From contig NW_026251391.1 in assembly GCF_025118155.1 (NCBI RefSeq), positions 747,501 to 811,500 on the forward strand: a DNA stretch of 64,000 bases. Direction: 5' to 3'. The position numbers and the translations under genes were made by a program. Position 1 is the first letter of the stretch. Every line of letters starts with the position of its first letter. The notes below the pieces were generated by a model, which was given only the letters and a program-made list of their open reading frames with translations, had not been told where the DNA came from and did no database searches. This DNA is from Cokeromyces recurvatus (Eukaryota; Mucoromycota; Mucoromycetes; Mucorales; Mucoraceae). This document shows positions 38,178-50,381 of this stretch, one piece after another.

Positions 38178-39214
38178 TTAATAAGGCTTAAACTTTCTAT
38201 TTTGTTTTAATTTAGCAATCTTAGCCTTATCTTCTTCAAATCGTTTTCTTAATTCAGTTAATTCATTTTGTTTCTGTTCACGCATTTGGAAACGATAGAA
38301 ATTAACTAACTCTTTCTTTTTCTTTTGATGGTATTCTTTTTGTGCTTCAGCGACATCCGTAGAAATAGCGCTCACGTTAATTGTGCCGTCCGTTGTTTTA
38401 TTTTTCTTATGACGCACGACTACTGTAAATCCATCTTCATCCATTTTATTCATGCGTTCTAATTGTTCACGTTCCTTTTGATATTCATCAGCCTTAAATT
38501 TCATCATAAAAGAATCAACTTCTTGTTGAAGATCCATAGGATTAGGTCGAGATAATTCGTATTGCAGAATGTAGCCTATTTATTAATCATTAGTAAGGAA
38601 TGTAATATACTTTATATACATATATTAAAAAGATTTACGTTGAAAACCTAAAGGTTGTCCTGTTTTTTCATCTTCCTTTGCCCATTTCTTTTCAACTCGA
38701 TGCATACTTAAGACTTGATCTAAATCTCCATTTGTACTAAACACAACATGTGCTGAAGAACCGCCTACAAATAGCTGTCTTAGTTCCCTATTAGGTTTAT
38801 CCTCTTTCTCTTCTTTCTCTTTTTGGTTTTTTTTCTTTTTTTATTCTTATTCTTTTCTGTTTGTGCTTTAATTTTTTCCTGTTGTTCAATAATCTTCCAA
38901 TACTCTTCAGAAACAGAAGAACCAGAAGAACTATATGTTATTTGGTCAATAGGATGACCTTTGAAAAGTTTTTTAATGTGATAATCAGTTGTGTCTGGAG
39001 GTAAGTTGGCAAGGAAGAGTGTGCGATCTTTAATGTTTTCATCTTCAAGAGATTTGCTTTCATGCTTCTTCATAAAAAAATAATGTCGAATACTTTTATT
39101 ATTTTCATCCATAATCACAGGAAGTACTTTAAATCCTTGGAAAGTTTCTAATTGCTTGCTTGTTTTCTCTCGTTCTTTTGATTCCTGGGAAGTTTCCTTT
39201 TTTGCTTTGGTCAT
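38178..39214 (-). CDS. RRP7-type ribosome-biogenesis protein, interrupted by an apparent -1 frame break
   Basis: RRP7 works in assembly of the small ribosomal subunit in the nucleolus. The start MTKAKKETSQESK at 39214 leads through FKVLPVIMDENNKS and DRTLFLANLPPDTTDYHIKK (RRM-like) to a Lys-rich run near 38840. In that frame a stop follows at 38780, but the -1 frame continues at once with ELRQLFVGGSSAHVVF. After one intron (about 38580-38640) comes the family C-terminus (DEDGFTVVVRHKKNKT, FYRFQMREQKQNEL, KAKIAKLKQNRKFKPY), ending at 38178. The frame change falls in an A7-G-A8 stretch at about 38828-38843. A sequencing or assembly indel is the simplest cause. A real mutation or programmed slippage cannot be excluded. 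Confidence 0.85.
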
Positions 39215-40370
39215 GTTGATTAATATAAATATAGTGAAAAAAATAAAATAAAAAATAGATAAAAGGGTCAAAAAATTAAGTGGCGTATTTTAAAAGGAGA
39301 GCAGTCACAGTAAGAAGAAGAAGAAGAGGAAGAGGAAGAAATAAAACTTTAATTACAATGCTAACGGTGCCAAATAGCGGTTTTTCAAAAGTTTAAATGA
39401 TGGCTTTGCTAAACTTAAATGACAGTTTTGCTTATTTCATTTGGTGTTTTCTAGTTATGGATGAATGAAAATAGATTATTTATAAAGTAAGCTACTTTAG
39501 TTGGGTTGTCTTTCTAAACATTTGTCAAAGACACTGACAGATTGTTGGAATGATATTTCGAAGATAGCGGGCGGGAACATTGTTACTTTACTCTAGTCTC
39601 TAAATTTCCCTTATCCTCGAACTGGCTACATCTTATTTTGGAGGATGATTAACTCAAAACTGAATCGAGAGGCTAAATTCAACTTAGCCCTTCATATCAA
39701 AATTAACGTATAAATATATCTTAAGAAATCATTTTATTATGCATCATGATAGAAGTAATATTATTCAGTAATAATTTAGGCTCTTTGATCCATTATCATA
39801 TTATCAATAGCTGTCTTTAATGATTAATTTGATTGTTTTATACAAGTAAGTTGTAGGCATATAGTTTGTATTACAATAATCAACTCTGGTGGGTTCCCGT
39901 TACTTTTTCTTTCTTTTGCACATTTATTCTACTAGAGCTATCTAATCTTTGCTTCCCTTGTTTGTAACTAGTCTTTCCTTTGATTGTGGTGAAACTCTTT
40001 ATTTGATCGCGGGTATGGTAAGTTCTTTAATGTATGTGAAACTTCGAATAGATTCAAAATTACCTTGTACTATTCATTCTTGGATACTTTTTTGATGAGA
40101 AATGTAAGTCAGGATAATCGATATCAGCATTATCAACGTGGTAATGTTTCTGATATTTAGAGAATTCACAATGGTAAACCCCTTTTATGTGAAATTGACT
40201 ACTGATACAGGCACATTTGAATGGGTGAATGTGATATTTGACGTATGAACCTCATTGAGATTCTTTATTAATATCAAAAATAACAATGGGGAGATTTACA
40301 GGTTAAAATTGTTTGTTAATATTTACATAATAAGAAATAAAAATATATGGATGTTAGTCTAAAATTCATG
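39215..40370. other. Intergenic spacer
   Basis: AT-rich region with no gene model. A GA-rich run at 39316-39343 (GAAGAA repeats) lies just upstream of RRP7. The rest has stops in all frames. The adjoining element begins near 40371. Confidence 0.35.
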
Positions 40371-40762
40371 ATATTAAAGTAAAATAACCCAAGTAAATGT
40401 TGTCAATTGTACAACATGTGAAGTAACTATTACTGCCATTAATAAATATGGATTATCATAATCTTATTTAGATTATAATAGAAGCTGTTGTACATTAAAA
40501 CAAATATCATCTAATTCGATACAATCCAGAAATAAGGTTGTATACGACAATACTGACAGTTTTATTTAGCTTTTTAGACTTCTTAATTGAAAGTGTACTT
40601 TTCATACCAGTATCATGGCAATTTACATATATGTTTTTGCTTGTAAAAGAGCCCCCATCAACTAATTCCTTCAGCAGCGCGTTTGATCCCCCAAAAAAGG
40701 GCACAATACCATTCGATATTTTGCTGCCACATATTCCACTAGTCAATAGTATCTCAAACCTA

Positions 40763-40802
<40 letters not shown>

Positions 40803-41522
40803 CAATTAAAACCAGGACTTTCCTTTTTCCGTCTTATTTTTCACCTTAGTGATAAGGTCACTTAGATACCCGTCCATTATAGTTGTCATGGCAGATTTGT
40901 CAATGTATGATTCATTTCGGTAATAGGCTTCAAACTGTATTGTAAATATCTAGTTTTTCTGAAAAACAATAATTCCAATAAATTGAGTGATATAATATTT
41001 TTGATATTATCTTCCACGTCTTGTTTACTTTGTACTTTTTACAAAAGCATATCACTATTAACATCACCTAATTTGCTCATCTTCTTATTTATTATATTGG
41101 TCATTTTTAGCACGGCTTTTTTTTTTATTATTATTATTATTGCTGTTTAAAATACAGTGTTCTCAATTTCTTTACACTTTCTACTGCTTCTCTAATAGGC
41201 AGAAGGGGTCTTTCTTTTTTCTCTGCTGTATATGTTACCGCTGCCAACCCTTTTACGACAATGATTTCTCTGCTATGGATAACTGACTACTTAATCCATG
41301 ACTACATAGTTATGCTCGTCTTCAACAAACGAATCAAAAGATAAATTGTGCAGCTTTGGGATACTAAATAAAAAAAGAATACGCGATCTTTGATATAATT
41401 GAATCTGAAAACTTTACCGTCAAACTTGCCAAATAGTAGATGTGATTTAACTATGTATATAACTCATTGTATTTAATATAGTGGATGTTCTGATGAATGC
41501 TGGCATTAATTATCATATTGTG

Positions 41523-41554
<32 letters not shown>

Positions 41555-41745
41555 TTTTACAGTTGCTCCTGCCATGTTTAGCCTTAATTCTGAGCCATAT
41601 CAAATTAGATTATATTTATTTTAATGTACAAAAGCTTCTATTATAATCTAAATAAGATTATGATAATCAATATTTATTAATAGCAGTAATAGTTACTTCA
41701 CATGTTGTACAATTGACGACATTTACTTGGGTTATTGTATTTTAA
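40371..41745. mobile_element. Long terminal-inverted-repeat element, non-autonomous
   Basis: The first about 170 bases (40371-40540) and the last about 170 (41577-41745) are inverted copies, close to 95% alike by eye in the outer 115 bases. Both arms share TGTACAACATGTGAAGTAAC and GATTATCATAATCTTATTTAG. The interior has short minus-strand frames without recognisable function and two A tracts (40764-40800 and 41523-41552). Length is about 1.37 kb. No convincing target-site duplication was found. It is a MITE or solo remnant of a DNA transposon whose family cannot be told. Confidence 0.75.
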
Positions 41746-42082
41746 TATTGTTGTAAGGAGCCTTTAGGTACCTAGTGAGTTCTCTAAACTTAAATATTCG
41801 TAGAAATTTTTTAGTGAGAGAATTTCACTACTAAACTTCTCGTAAAAATCTTTGATTATGATTAATTGGGGATTAAAAAGGCCTGATTTTTTTTTTATTT
41901 TTGAAATAAAAATAATAATTATCATATTCCTTGTCGTATCCCAAAAGGGGGACAAGAAACCAAGTTCACTATCTACTACTAATATCAGGATCCACAAAGC
42001 ATCAATCTTTATATAATTACATAGTGATGACTTGCTCTCCTAATCTTATCACCATCCTACCACATATCATTAGTATTGTATT

Positions 42083-43692
42083 TTAGTTGTATACTGATTT
42101 AGATGAACTAGGAGAAGGATCTGGAATCGGCACATCTGGTGGAGTAACATCGGATTTCACTTTCATATAAATATTACCAATAATCTTTAAACCCACTGCT
42201 CTGCTTTTCAATGTATGCTTAGGAACAGAAGGATCAGATAACACTTGATCACATACTTCTCTTAATACACTTTCTACCTCTAATTTTGAACCTCGCCAAA
42301 TAGCTTGTAAGCCCTATTATTATTTTACTAGTAAATCAATGATACCTTTCATCTAGTAAAATGAGTACTATACCTTTGTTGCTGCTTCAGTTTCTAGCTT
42401 AATACGCTCTTCCTCTGCCAAAGTTCCTTTCTCCTCTGCTTTTTGTAATTCAGAATAACTTGATTGAAGATCAAGAGCAGATCTTAGCGTACCCACAGTT
42501 TCACTAAATATATAACCTTTTTCCTTCATAGAATGAAACATTCCTCCTAAACCAAATGCAAACCCTTTATTTATATACTGATTTGCCTTTGTTGTATAAG
42601 TATAGCCAATAGCATGTAATAGCTCAATGCCATGGCTTTCATGTTTTAAATCTTCTGTTTCAATTTGAATAATATTTGTAAATGCAGCTGTACGAGCTTC
42701 CTCCGATATATCATTCAGTTCAGTATAAAGACTAAGTTTATTAATTAGTTTTGTCGCTAATGTCGCCACTCTTTTTTCTCTTGCTTCAGCACGAGCCTTT
42801 TCTAAATTACGTTTCCTTTCCTCACGCTCTATTTTCTGCTCAGGTGTTAGTGATTTTGGATCTATACCTTCTTCCTCTTGCTCTTTTTCATAAGCTTCCA
42901 ATGCTTCTCTCATATCTTTTCCAATCGATATTTCGCCAATTATATCTACGAAGCGATCACCCCCGAATGATTGTTTAAAGAATTCCTCAGGATCAACTAT
43001 AGAATAATGTATGAGTAATAGAATTGTTATATAAAATTTATATATATATATGTATGTATATGTTACCAAATCCTCCATCAGGCCTTATACCATTTTCTTC
43101 TCCAAATTCATTATATCTTTTTCTTAATGCTGGATCTGATAAAACCTGGTATGCTTCAGATATTTTTTTAAACTGTAACAAAAAAAAAGGTAAATAAAAT
43201 AAAATAAAAATGTTTCAAAGTATAAAAATATCATTACCTTTTCCTCTGCATTTGGGTTATCAAGATTTTTATCGGGATGGTATTTAATAGCCAATTTTCT
43301 ATAAGCTTTCTTTATATCGTTTTGAGTTGCAGAAGGTGAGATACCAAGGATATCATAATATTCGGTTGATACAGGATTCTCATCTATATAGATTGATTTA
43401 GTAGTGATTTCCAGAAAGGAATATAAACATATATATATATATATATATATATAAGGCTAGTAATATTACCTGTTCCACGCTTTCTAGACCATTTAGAGGT
43501 AGATTTTGCGGTATTTGTTTTAATTTTGGTGCCTGTGGCATCAATTTCATAAGTGCAAATGGCCTGACATGACCAACATTGAACTTCGACATTCTCATTT
43601 TTTAAACCAGAAGCAGGTAAAAACTCTAGTGGATTATTACATTCTTTACAAATGGTTTTGATGTATGGTTCTGGTTTTCGAGAGGAATACAT
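42083..43692 (-). CDS. DnaJ-X domain Hsp40 cochaperone (Caj1/Djp1 type) with N-terminal zinc-binding segment
   Basis: Activates Hsp70; yeast relatives work in peroxisomal import or at membranes. An N-terminal segment has CKECNN and later CWSCQAIC, a two-pair Cys arrangement of zinc-ribbon kind. After an intron the J domain follows: [20 protein letters not shown], the HPD triad in [31 protein letters not shown]. Then a Gly/Phe-poor linker ([12 protein letters not shown]) and the DnaJ-X domain (a long [19 protein letters not shown] coil, [30 protein letters not shown]). The C-terminal end is a Pro/Ser-rich tail ([19 protein letters not shown]). Five exons. The role is inferred from the fold. 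Confidence 0.9.
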
Positions 43693-45099
43693 TTGGTATA
43701 ATCGATTTTGTTTGTTTACAGGAAAAAGAAAAAGAAAAAAAAAAAAGAAAAAAAAAAATAGTAATGATAATTGTGCAGTTAAAAAGCAACTGTCGGTTTG
43801 TGAAATTTCATTTGTCGGTTCTTGCTTTTGAAGTATTTTACCAGAAGCTATAAAACTTAATCATCGTGCATATTCTGATGCGTTTATCTGAAATTTACGC
43901 AATAGCAAACACTTTTATATATAGATATAAAGATAAGTAAAGCGATATATTCAATAAATATGAAAATCCATGGAATATATCTTAATAAAGATTACAGATA
44001 CAACCATTGTCCTCAAAACAGTAACAAGTCAACAGACCCATTTAGTTCATAAGCCTACCAAGATAACTGTTGCAGAAAAGGAACCCAAACAGCGAAAAAA
44101 AAATAACTTAAAGACAGCTGATTAGAGAAAATGCAACAATTACAGTGATAAAATAATAGAAAGTCCTTTGAACAAAGGAAACATCACTAAATTTGCAAAA
44201 GAATATTTGATTAACTCTTATGCTACCGAGAGATAGCGGAAATCTTATGAAAGGGTAGGGGAAGTATCATAAAAGAAATCAAAAAAAAAATAATTCTATT
44301 ACTGTCCAGTATGAGAACTACGTAAAGGTCACGTTTGATGATAATCATCAGTTCTTTGTTGAAGACATTAAATTAAAGCTGATCAAATAATTTCAAGACC
44401 TTTTAATAAAATATGCCAATTTGTTCTATAATATCTGTGCAGAATTTCAAAGCATATTTGGTTATGACAGACAATCTACTTAAAAATCTGATATATACAA
44501 TATTAGAATCCAAGTAATATAAAAAAAAATCTATCTAAAAGGTAGACAGATTTAGTTTAGTGAATACCGTCTATATCTTCATGAGTCTTATTAAGTTATA
44601 TAAATCTGATAAGTATCAAAGTCTTTATAGGAAACTATAGCCTAACCTTGAGATAAACAGAAGTTATAATTGACTATAGGTAAAGAATGTAATTTTATTT
44701 CATTTCGTTAATAAATACATATGTTCTTCTTCCAGTATTATCAATATAAAGTTGTTTACCAAACTAATCATGATTCTTTTGTACTCAATTATAGCTTATG
44801 CTTTATACGACTATTTTCTTAATTGATATACATTTTATAATATCTAGAAATATGCTCCTTATAAGAATATAAAAATAAAGACTCATATTTTTTTTTTTTA
44901 CCTATTTTATTTGTTTTTAGAATTAAATACAAAAGAAGAGGATATTTAACGTATATTTATATAAGGTAGGATATATGTATATGTGTGTATATATTTATAT
45001 ATATTTGTATCATAATATATAAATCAAAAAGTATAAGGTATATATATAAAGATATAATAATGACTATAATACAGAGAAGGAGAAATGATAAAAAAAAAA
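43693..45099. other. Intergenic spacer
   Basis: AT-rich spacer with no gene detected. Frames are short and broken, and no repeat pair stands out. Confidence 0.35.
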
Positions 45100-46108
45100 T
45101 TATTTTTTCTTTTTCACTTGTCCTGTCCATCCAGGTTTTTCTACTTGATCGTATTTTTCCTTCCAAATCCAGGAATTTCCTATGATACCTTGTCCTTGTT
45201 TTTCTGCCATGCGGTAGTATTTGGCTGCAAAATATAAATCTTTTTTTACACCTAAACCATGCGCATAACAGAATCCCAAGTCATTTTGTGCATCAGGATC
45301 ACCCAAGTTGGATGCTATTTGGAAATAGTACGTTGCTGTTTCTAGATTCTTAGGCACCTGATATTTAAATTAATTAACTTATCATAGATCTATATTTTTT
45401 TTTCTTTCTTACCCCCCATCCATGACGAAAACAAACACCGAGCTCATAAATGGCAAGCACTAGTTCGGACTTAGCAACAGAAACAGACTGAGCTATTCCT
45501 GTTTGTAAATCATAAACTGCTACTTCAGCTGCACTTTGTAAATATCGAACTCCTTTTGCTGGATCCTTTTTACATCCCCATCCATGTCTAAGTGCAATAC
45601 CATAAAAAAATAGTCCTACCGGTGACCTTGATTTAGCTGATAATCTCCAATAATAGGTAGCTTTTTCTAATTCTCCTTTCTCATGATATTTCATTCCCAG
45701 TTGAAAATAAGAGTTTTCATCAAAATCATTATTATTATTTGCTGATGCCATCCCTTTTTGATCTTCTGATACATTATTATTATTGATATCAGAATGAACT
45801 GAATATAAACTTCTATTTTCTTGTGTGTTTAATGAGGCTGTTGTAGTTGAAGTCGAATTGAATGAATGAAAAGAATTAGATTCGATTTGAACAGATCGAG
45901 GTCTATATTTAACAAAAGGTTGGGAATGATTAAGCTCAAAAGCTGAATGTAGTATTGGTGGATATTCGATACAAGGTGTACTTATTGATAAACGAGGTAA
46001 CTCTCCTGTATGTTTCTTTTTATGAAATAACGAGAATCTCTTTTTATTAATCTCGGAAGATTTCTGATCTTGACGATCTATAGAAAATGCTTTTTTTAGT
46101 TTATTCAT
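45100..46108 (-). CDS. Sel1-repeat (SLR) protein
   Basis: The start at 46108 (MNKLKKAFSIDRQDQKSSE) is followed by a Ser/Thr/Asn-rich low-complexity segment of about 130 residues. Then come Sel1-like repeats: SYFQLGMKYHEKGELEKATY, GIALRHGWGCKKDPAKGVRY, GVCFRHGWGV, joined across an intron (45361-45411) to PKNLETATYYFQIAS, GFCYAHGLGVKKDLYFAAKY and GNSWIWKEKYDQ. It ends with KKKK at 45100. Related fungal proteins act as scaffolds in cell-wall and signalling pathways (for example Skt5-like chitin-synthase regulators), but no specific partner can be named. An upstream in-frame ATG at 46213 adds a hydrophobic Phe-rich stretch, probably 5' UTR. Confidence 0.8.
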
Positions 46109-47114
46109 ATTATTTATCTTTACCCGCACACAAAAAAATATAAAATAAAATAAAGAATAGATAGCAAAAAGAAAAGAAAAGAAAAAGGAAAATAATAAAA
46201 AAAAACCTCGCATTTTTATTTCTACTAAATCTGATTTTACTTCTTAAATTTGATTGCAGCAAAGGCCTAACAGCCATAAAAGGTAATTTTGTTGATTAAA
46301 TTTACATTATTTGTATGGTATTTTTTTTTTTTTTGCATATCCCTCCTCCTCATTTTTTAATCTATTTTAATGATCCATATTAAGTGCGGGTATTTTAATC
46401 GCTAAATTTGCCCGAATTTGTTTAGAATGTTGAAAAAAATTTTTGGGCACAAAGATGTAAAGAGATACAAGGAAGGGAAAGTCAGCGCATGAACGACAGT
46501 AACCAAAGGAGAAATAGAGAATTACGAAGAATAGAATAGACTGTGACTCTCTATTTATGTCAGGTTGCATCCATTGTGCTCCAGCTACTTTACTATTATT
46601 CAATCTTGTCTTTATATAGACATCTTATTCAGGTAGGTAATTACGAATAACTATCATTACCAGCTGCACAAGCACACTTCTAAATGTCTCTATTTCACTT
46701 TTTATTCACTTTTTCAAAAGCCTCATACGAATCAAGAATTAAGGCTGCTTTTATATGTCAATAGACGTACAAAGTATAACATATTAGATAATAGAATTAT
46801 AAAAGTAGTCTACAAAGATATGCTCAATGACTCTTTGAGATATATTAGGTATCCTATAGTTTTTTTCTTTTTTTTTACGAAAAAAAACTTGAAATTATAG
46901 TAGCAAATTACATAAAAAATAAAGTGGAAAATTTAATATTACAAGCGGATGAAGAATGTGAGTCCCACTCTATGAACAATAAGTCATAATATTGTGTCAC
47001 CACTGTCTCAATGTCCATACTTGAAAAAAGATAAAATAAAAAAAGGAGAAAGTATCAATTTTTGTTTGCTCTTTTTTAATACTTTTTTTATTTTTTGTAA
47101 ATACAACATCCAAA
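46109..47114. other. Divergent promoter spacer
   Basis: Spacer between the Sel1-repeat gene and the Iml2-like gene. T-runs near 46320-46334 and 47086-47098, no gene. A frame at 46367-46603 (-) has no family likeness and is likely chance. Confidence 0.35.
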
Positions 47115-49690
47115 ATGCTTCGCCAATTGAATAATTTATCAAAATTTACTACTTCCTCTTTAAAATGTGCTGCCAATAACACAGCTGCAATCCTTATAAA
47201 TCTAAGTGCTTCACCACAAGGCGATTCTTCTTTACCTTCATTACAACTTGTTACATATTGGATAGCTGAGACTCAAAGAGGCTTGGTAAACCAAAATATT
47301 ATTTGCCCTATAGAATAACTAAAAAAAAAAGAAAAAAAAAAATAGGATGCTTTTTTCAATGACAATTATGAATTAGCTCAAACTATATTTTTACAGCATC
47401 ATAAAGAATCACCATTTCATGCAGTTGGCTTTGCTTTAATGGCTTACATTGAAGCCATGCTTGGCTTTGAGTCTGACAAGATTCAAGTTGCTCTTGAACG
47501 AATCGCAGCAGCAGAAATTTTAGCTCGTCAATTTTTAAAAAAGGCACAAAAAAAAAATTGGCATCATGCAAAACATAATCACTTAGAAGAGCCGTCATTG
47601 CAAGATGCTGTTGTTATATCTTTTGAAGGCACTAGTGATTCTAGTTCAACGAAAAAATATCATTATTTGAAAAAAATTGATATCCTATATGAATTATTAG
47701 TTACAAGTTGTATGCTTATGTCTTCCACTATACAGTTTTTGAGAAACAGTTGGTTAGAATACATGAAAGCTGCATACAAACTTCGTAAAACTTATAAACT
47801 ATACGAGCAAATGTTTGAAACTATTACAGGTCAAAAAGCATTATTATATGCCCTGAATCTAAAAAAATCCTCTGTAGCATCTGGGAGTCAACAACAAAAA
47901 TCATTCAATGCGGCCACTTCTCCTCCCTTTGAACAATCACGATCTCTAGCAACTATTTTAACGAATTCATCTTATACCCGAAGCTCCTGGAATGAAAAAC
48001 GATTGAGCCTTTACTATGTATCTAAGCCAGTTAACTTTGATGATAATACGAGCTGTAAATGTCGCCCTTTATCTGCTTTAGATTTGTATAAAAATAGAGG
48101 CATTGTACCTACATCATCTGATTCTTCGTGTACAATTATTGATAACACAATTGAAAGTGGAGTTTTTTTTGGCGTTGGATTATTTAGCTTAATTTTCTCC
48201 TTACTACCACCTCGAGGTAAATATAAGAAAAGAGAGAAGGATTTTTTTTTCTTCTCTTTTTATGGATAATATTATAATGTTTACTTTTATATATCTTTTT
48301 ATAAATAGTCAACAAAATTTTAAATACATTTGGATTCCATTCCTCTCGACCTTTTGCAATTCATTTACTTCAACGATCAGTTAAAAGCCAAGGCTTGTAC
48401 TCAACTTTATCTGCACTTTCATTACTTGTATATTATACCAATCTTTCATTATTTATTCATCCTCAATTATTACCTAACTCCCTTAGTCTTGAAAGCACAC
48501 GAGAAATTCTTGATCAAATGAAGCAGTTATTTCCACAAGGCAAAATCTGGAAGTTGCTTGAGGGAAAATTGTGTAAAATGGAAGGGAAAACACGAAGAGG
48601 TGTTGAAATTTTGAGGGATGCGCGACGTAGAGAAAATGCAAGTATTCAAGTAGGATCATCTAGTTCGGTATTTACTACTAAAAAGAATGCCTTATGTGAA
48701 TTAGCACAACTCCAAACATTAGCAGTTTATGAAATGGGATGGTAGAATAACATAGAACAATAATAATAATAAAAGCAACAATAACTTTTTTTTTTCTAAT
48801 TATTTATTGTTTACTTTATTATATACATATATAGGGGCCAAATTTTCTTAGGTGACTATTTTCAAGCATCAGAAACGTTTTTTAGATTAGAAAGTATGAA
48901 TAGTTGGTCAAGGGCATTTTATCGTTACATTGCTACTTGTTGTATGTTTGCTGATGAAGAGTATGACAAATCAGCTACAGAGTATATGGAAATACCAGAT
49001 ATTTTGAAGAGAAAAAGACATTTAGGAGGACGTTTATTACCGAACGAAATATATACGGAAAGGAAGATAAGACACTGGAGAGCAAAGTGTTTGAAGAAGC
49101 AAACAACAAAATGTCATGGTTTGACTGTAGATGATATAGTATTAGATGGTCCAATACTTAAAAGTGTTGTGGTTGTTCATCCTTTATGGGAGCTTATTTA
49201 TTTATGGAATGGATTTTCTCAGTTAAATGCAGATATGCTGCAATCTATTAAACAATCTATAGAAAATACTTTAAATACTATTCATAAAGACGAAATGTGT
49301 AGTGATATATCTCAACTGTACTTATTATTGGGAGTTAGTGTAAGGGAACTTGGTGATTTTGATTCAGCAGACATGTATTTACGAAAATCAATACACTATG
49401 AAGATTATCAGAGCGAAGATCGATGGGTTATACCACATGCCCTTTATGAAATGGCTACTCTGTGCTGCTTCAGATTTATACAGATTAAAAAAGATCTGCA
49501 TATGCAAAAGAAATTGTATAAGGAGGCACACGATTGGATTCATAAGTCAGAACGTTGGATAAATAATGAACAGCAACATTCTTCTCCTGAATCTTTAAAT
49601 TCAGATAATACAGGTGATTCAGATTGGGATAGTCGACTTCATATTCGTTGTCAACTTTTAAAAGAGAAACTAGAAGATTTTCGATATTAA
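47115..49690 (+). CDS. Iml2/TTC39-family tetratricopeptide protein
   Basis: Family members clear inclusion bodies and act around lipid droplets and mitochondria (yeast Iml2). Start MLRQLNNLSKFTTSSLK at 47115. Four exons join cleanly: TQRGL to DAFFNDNYELAQTIF (intron 47287-47345), LPPR to VNKILNTFGFHSSR (intron about 48215-48308), and MGW to GQIFLGDYFQASETF (intron about 48744-48834). Conserved stretches include FHAVGFALMAYIEAMLGF, GVFFGVGLFSLIFSLLPPR (family core and the longest hydrophobic stretch) and LLLGVSVRELGDFDSADMYL near the end. A long Ser/Thr-rich insert sits before GVFFGVG. The last exon holds the TPR-like helices. No catalytic motif is expected. Confidence 0.88.
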
Positions 49691-50381
49691 TAAACATGAT
49701 TATGTAGTTTTGTATTTTTATTACAGTGTCTTTGTATTTGAAAATAGAATCTCTTCCGTAAGCTAACATTAAGAAATAAGGTAAAATAGTAGCATAGGAA
49801 GTTTTTCATTGTAAAAGATAAAAAAAAAATGAACTGTGCGTTTATATATCTGTATGCACGTATATATTAAAATGAAAAGCTTCTTATACTACTATAAACT
49901 ACTTACAAAAATTTACTTGATTGTTTATCCTACCTAAATCAATACCAGTTGGTTCTACTTCATATCCCAATGTGATAGATACTCTCAGCTTATGTTATCA
50001 GCAACTAGAGTTCCATAAGCTTGACTTTAACTTTTCGTAAGATTTTGAAAAATATATATGTATCACAACACAAGGCAGATTATGTGCTCAAATGAGTTAT
50101 ACACTTTTATTTAATAAAATTAATATTTAATAGTAATATATGAAATGTGTATGTTTATGTGCCATTTTTTTTTATGGCATACACTCACATTACAATAGAA
50201 AGAAAAAAAAAGTATTTGTAACAAGTATTTATCCCAAATTTGATTTTTTATGTATTACATCCTTTCTTAAAAAAGTATTCATATGATAAATGACTGCTTT
50301 TAATAATGTATATTTTTTTCCCATAATTCAAATAAATAAAGGAAAGCCCTTTTATTAATTATTATTAAAGAATAAATCAAT
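49691..50381. other. Intergenic spacer
   Basis: AT-rich spacer, no gene or repeat seen. Confidence 0.4.

Noticed and set aside
11065..40290. Possible repeat pair 11065-11100 and 40253-40290
   Set aside because: Only short AT-rich matches (ATATCAAAAA, AATGGGGA) with many differences. This is weak and could be chance.
46367..46603. 78-codon frame upstream of the Sel1-repeat gene
   Set aside because: No family likeness, no introns or promoter support, and codon use unlike neighbours.
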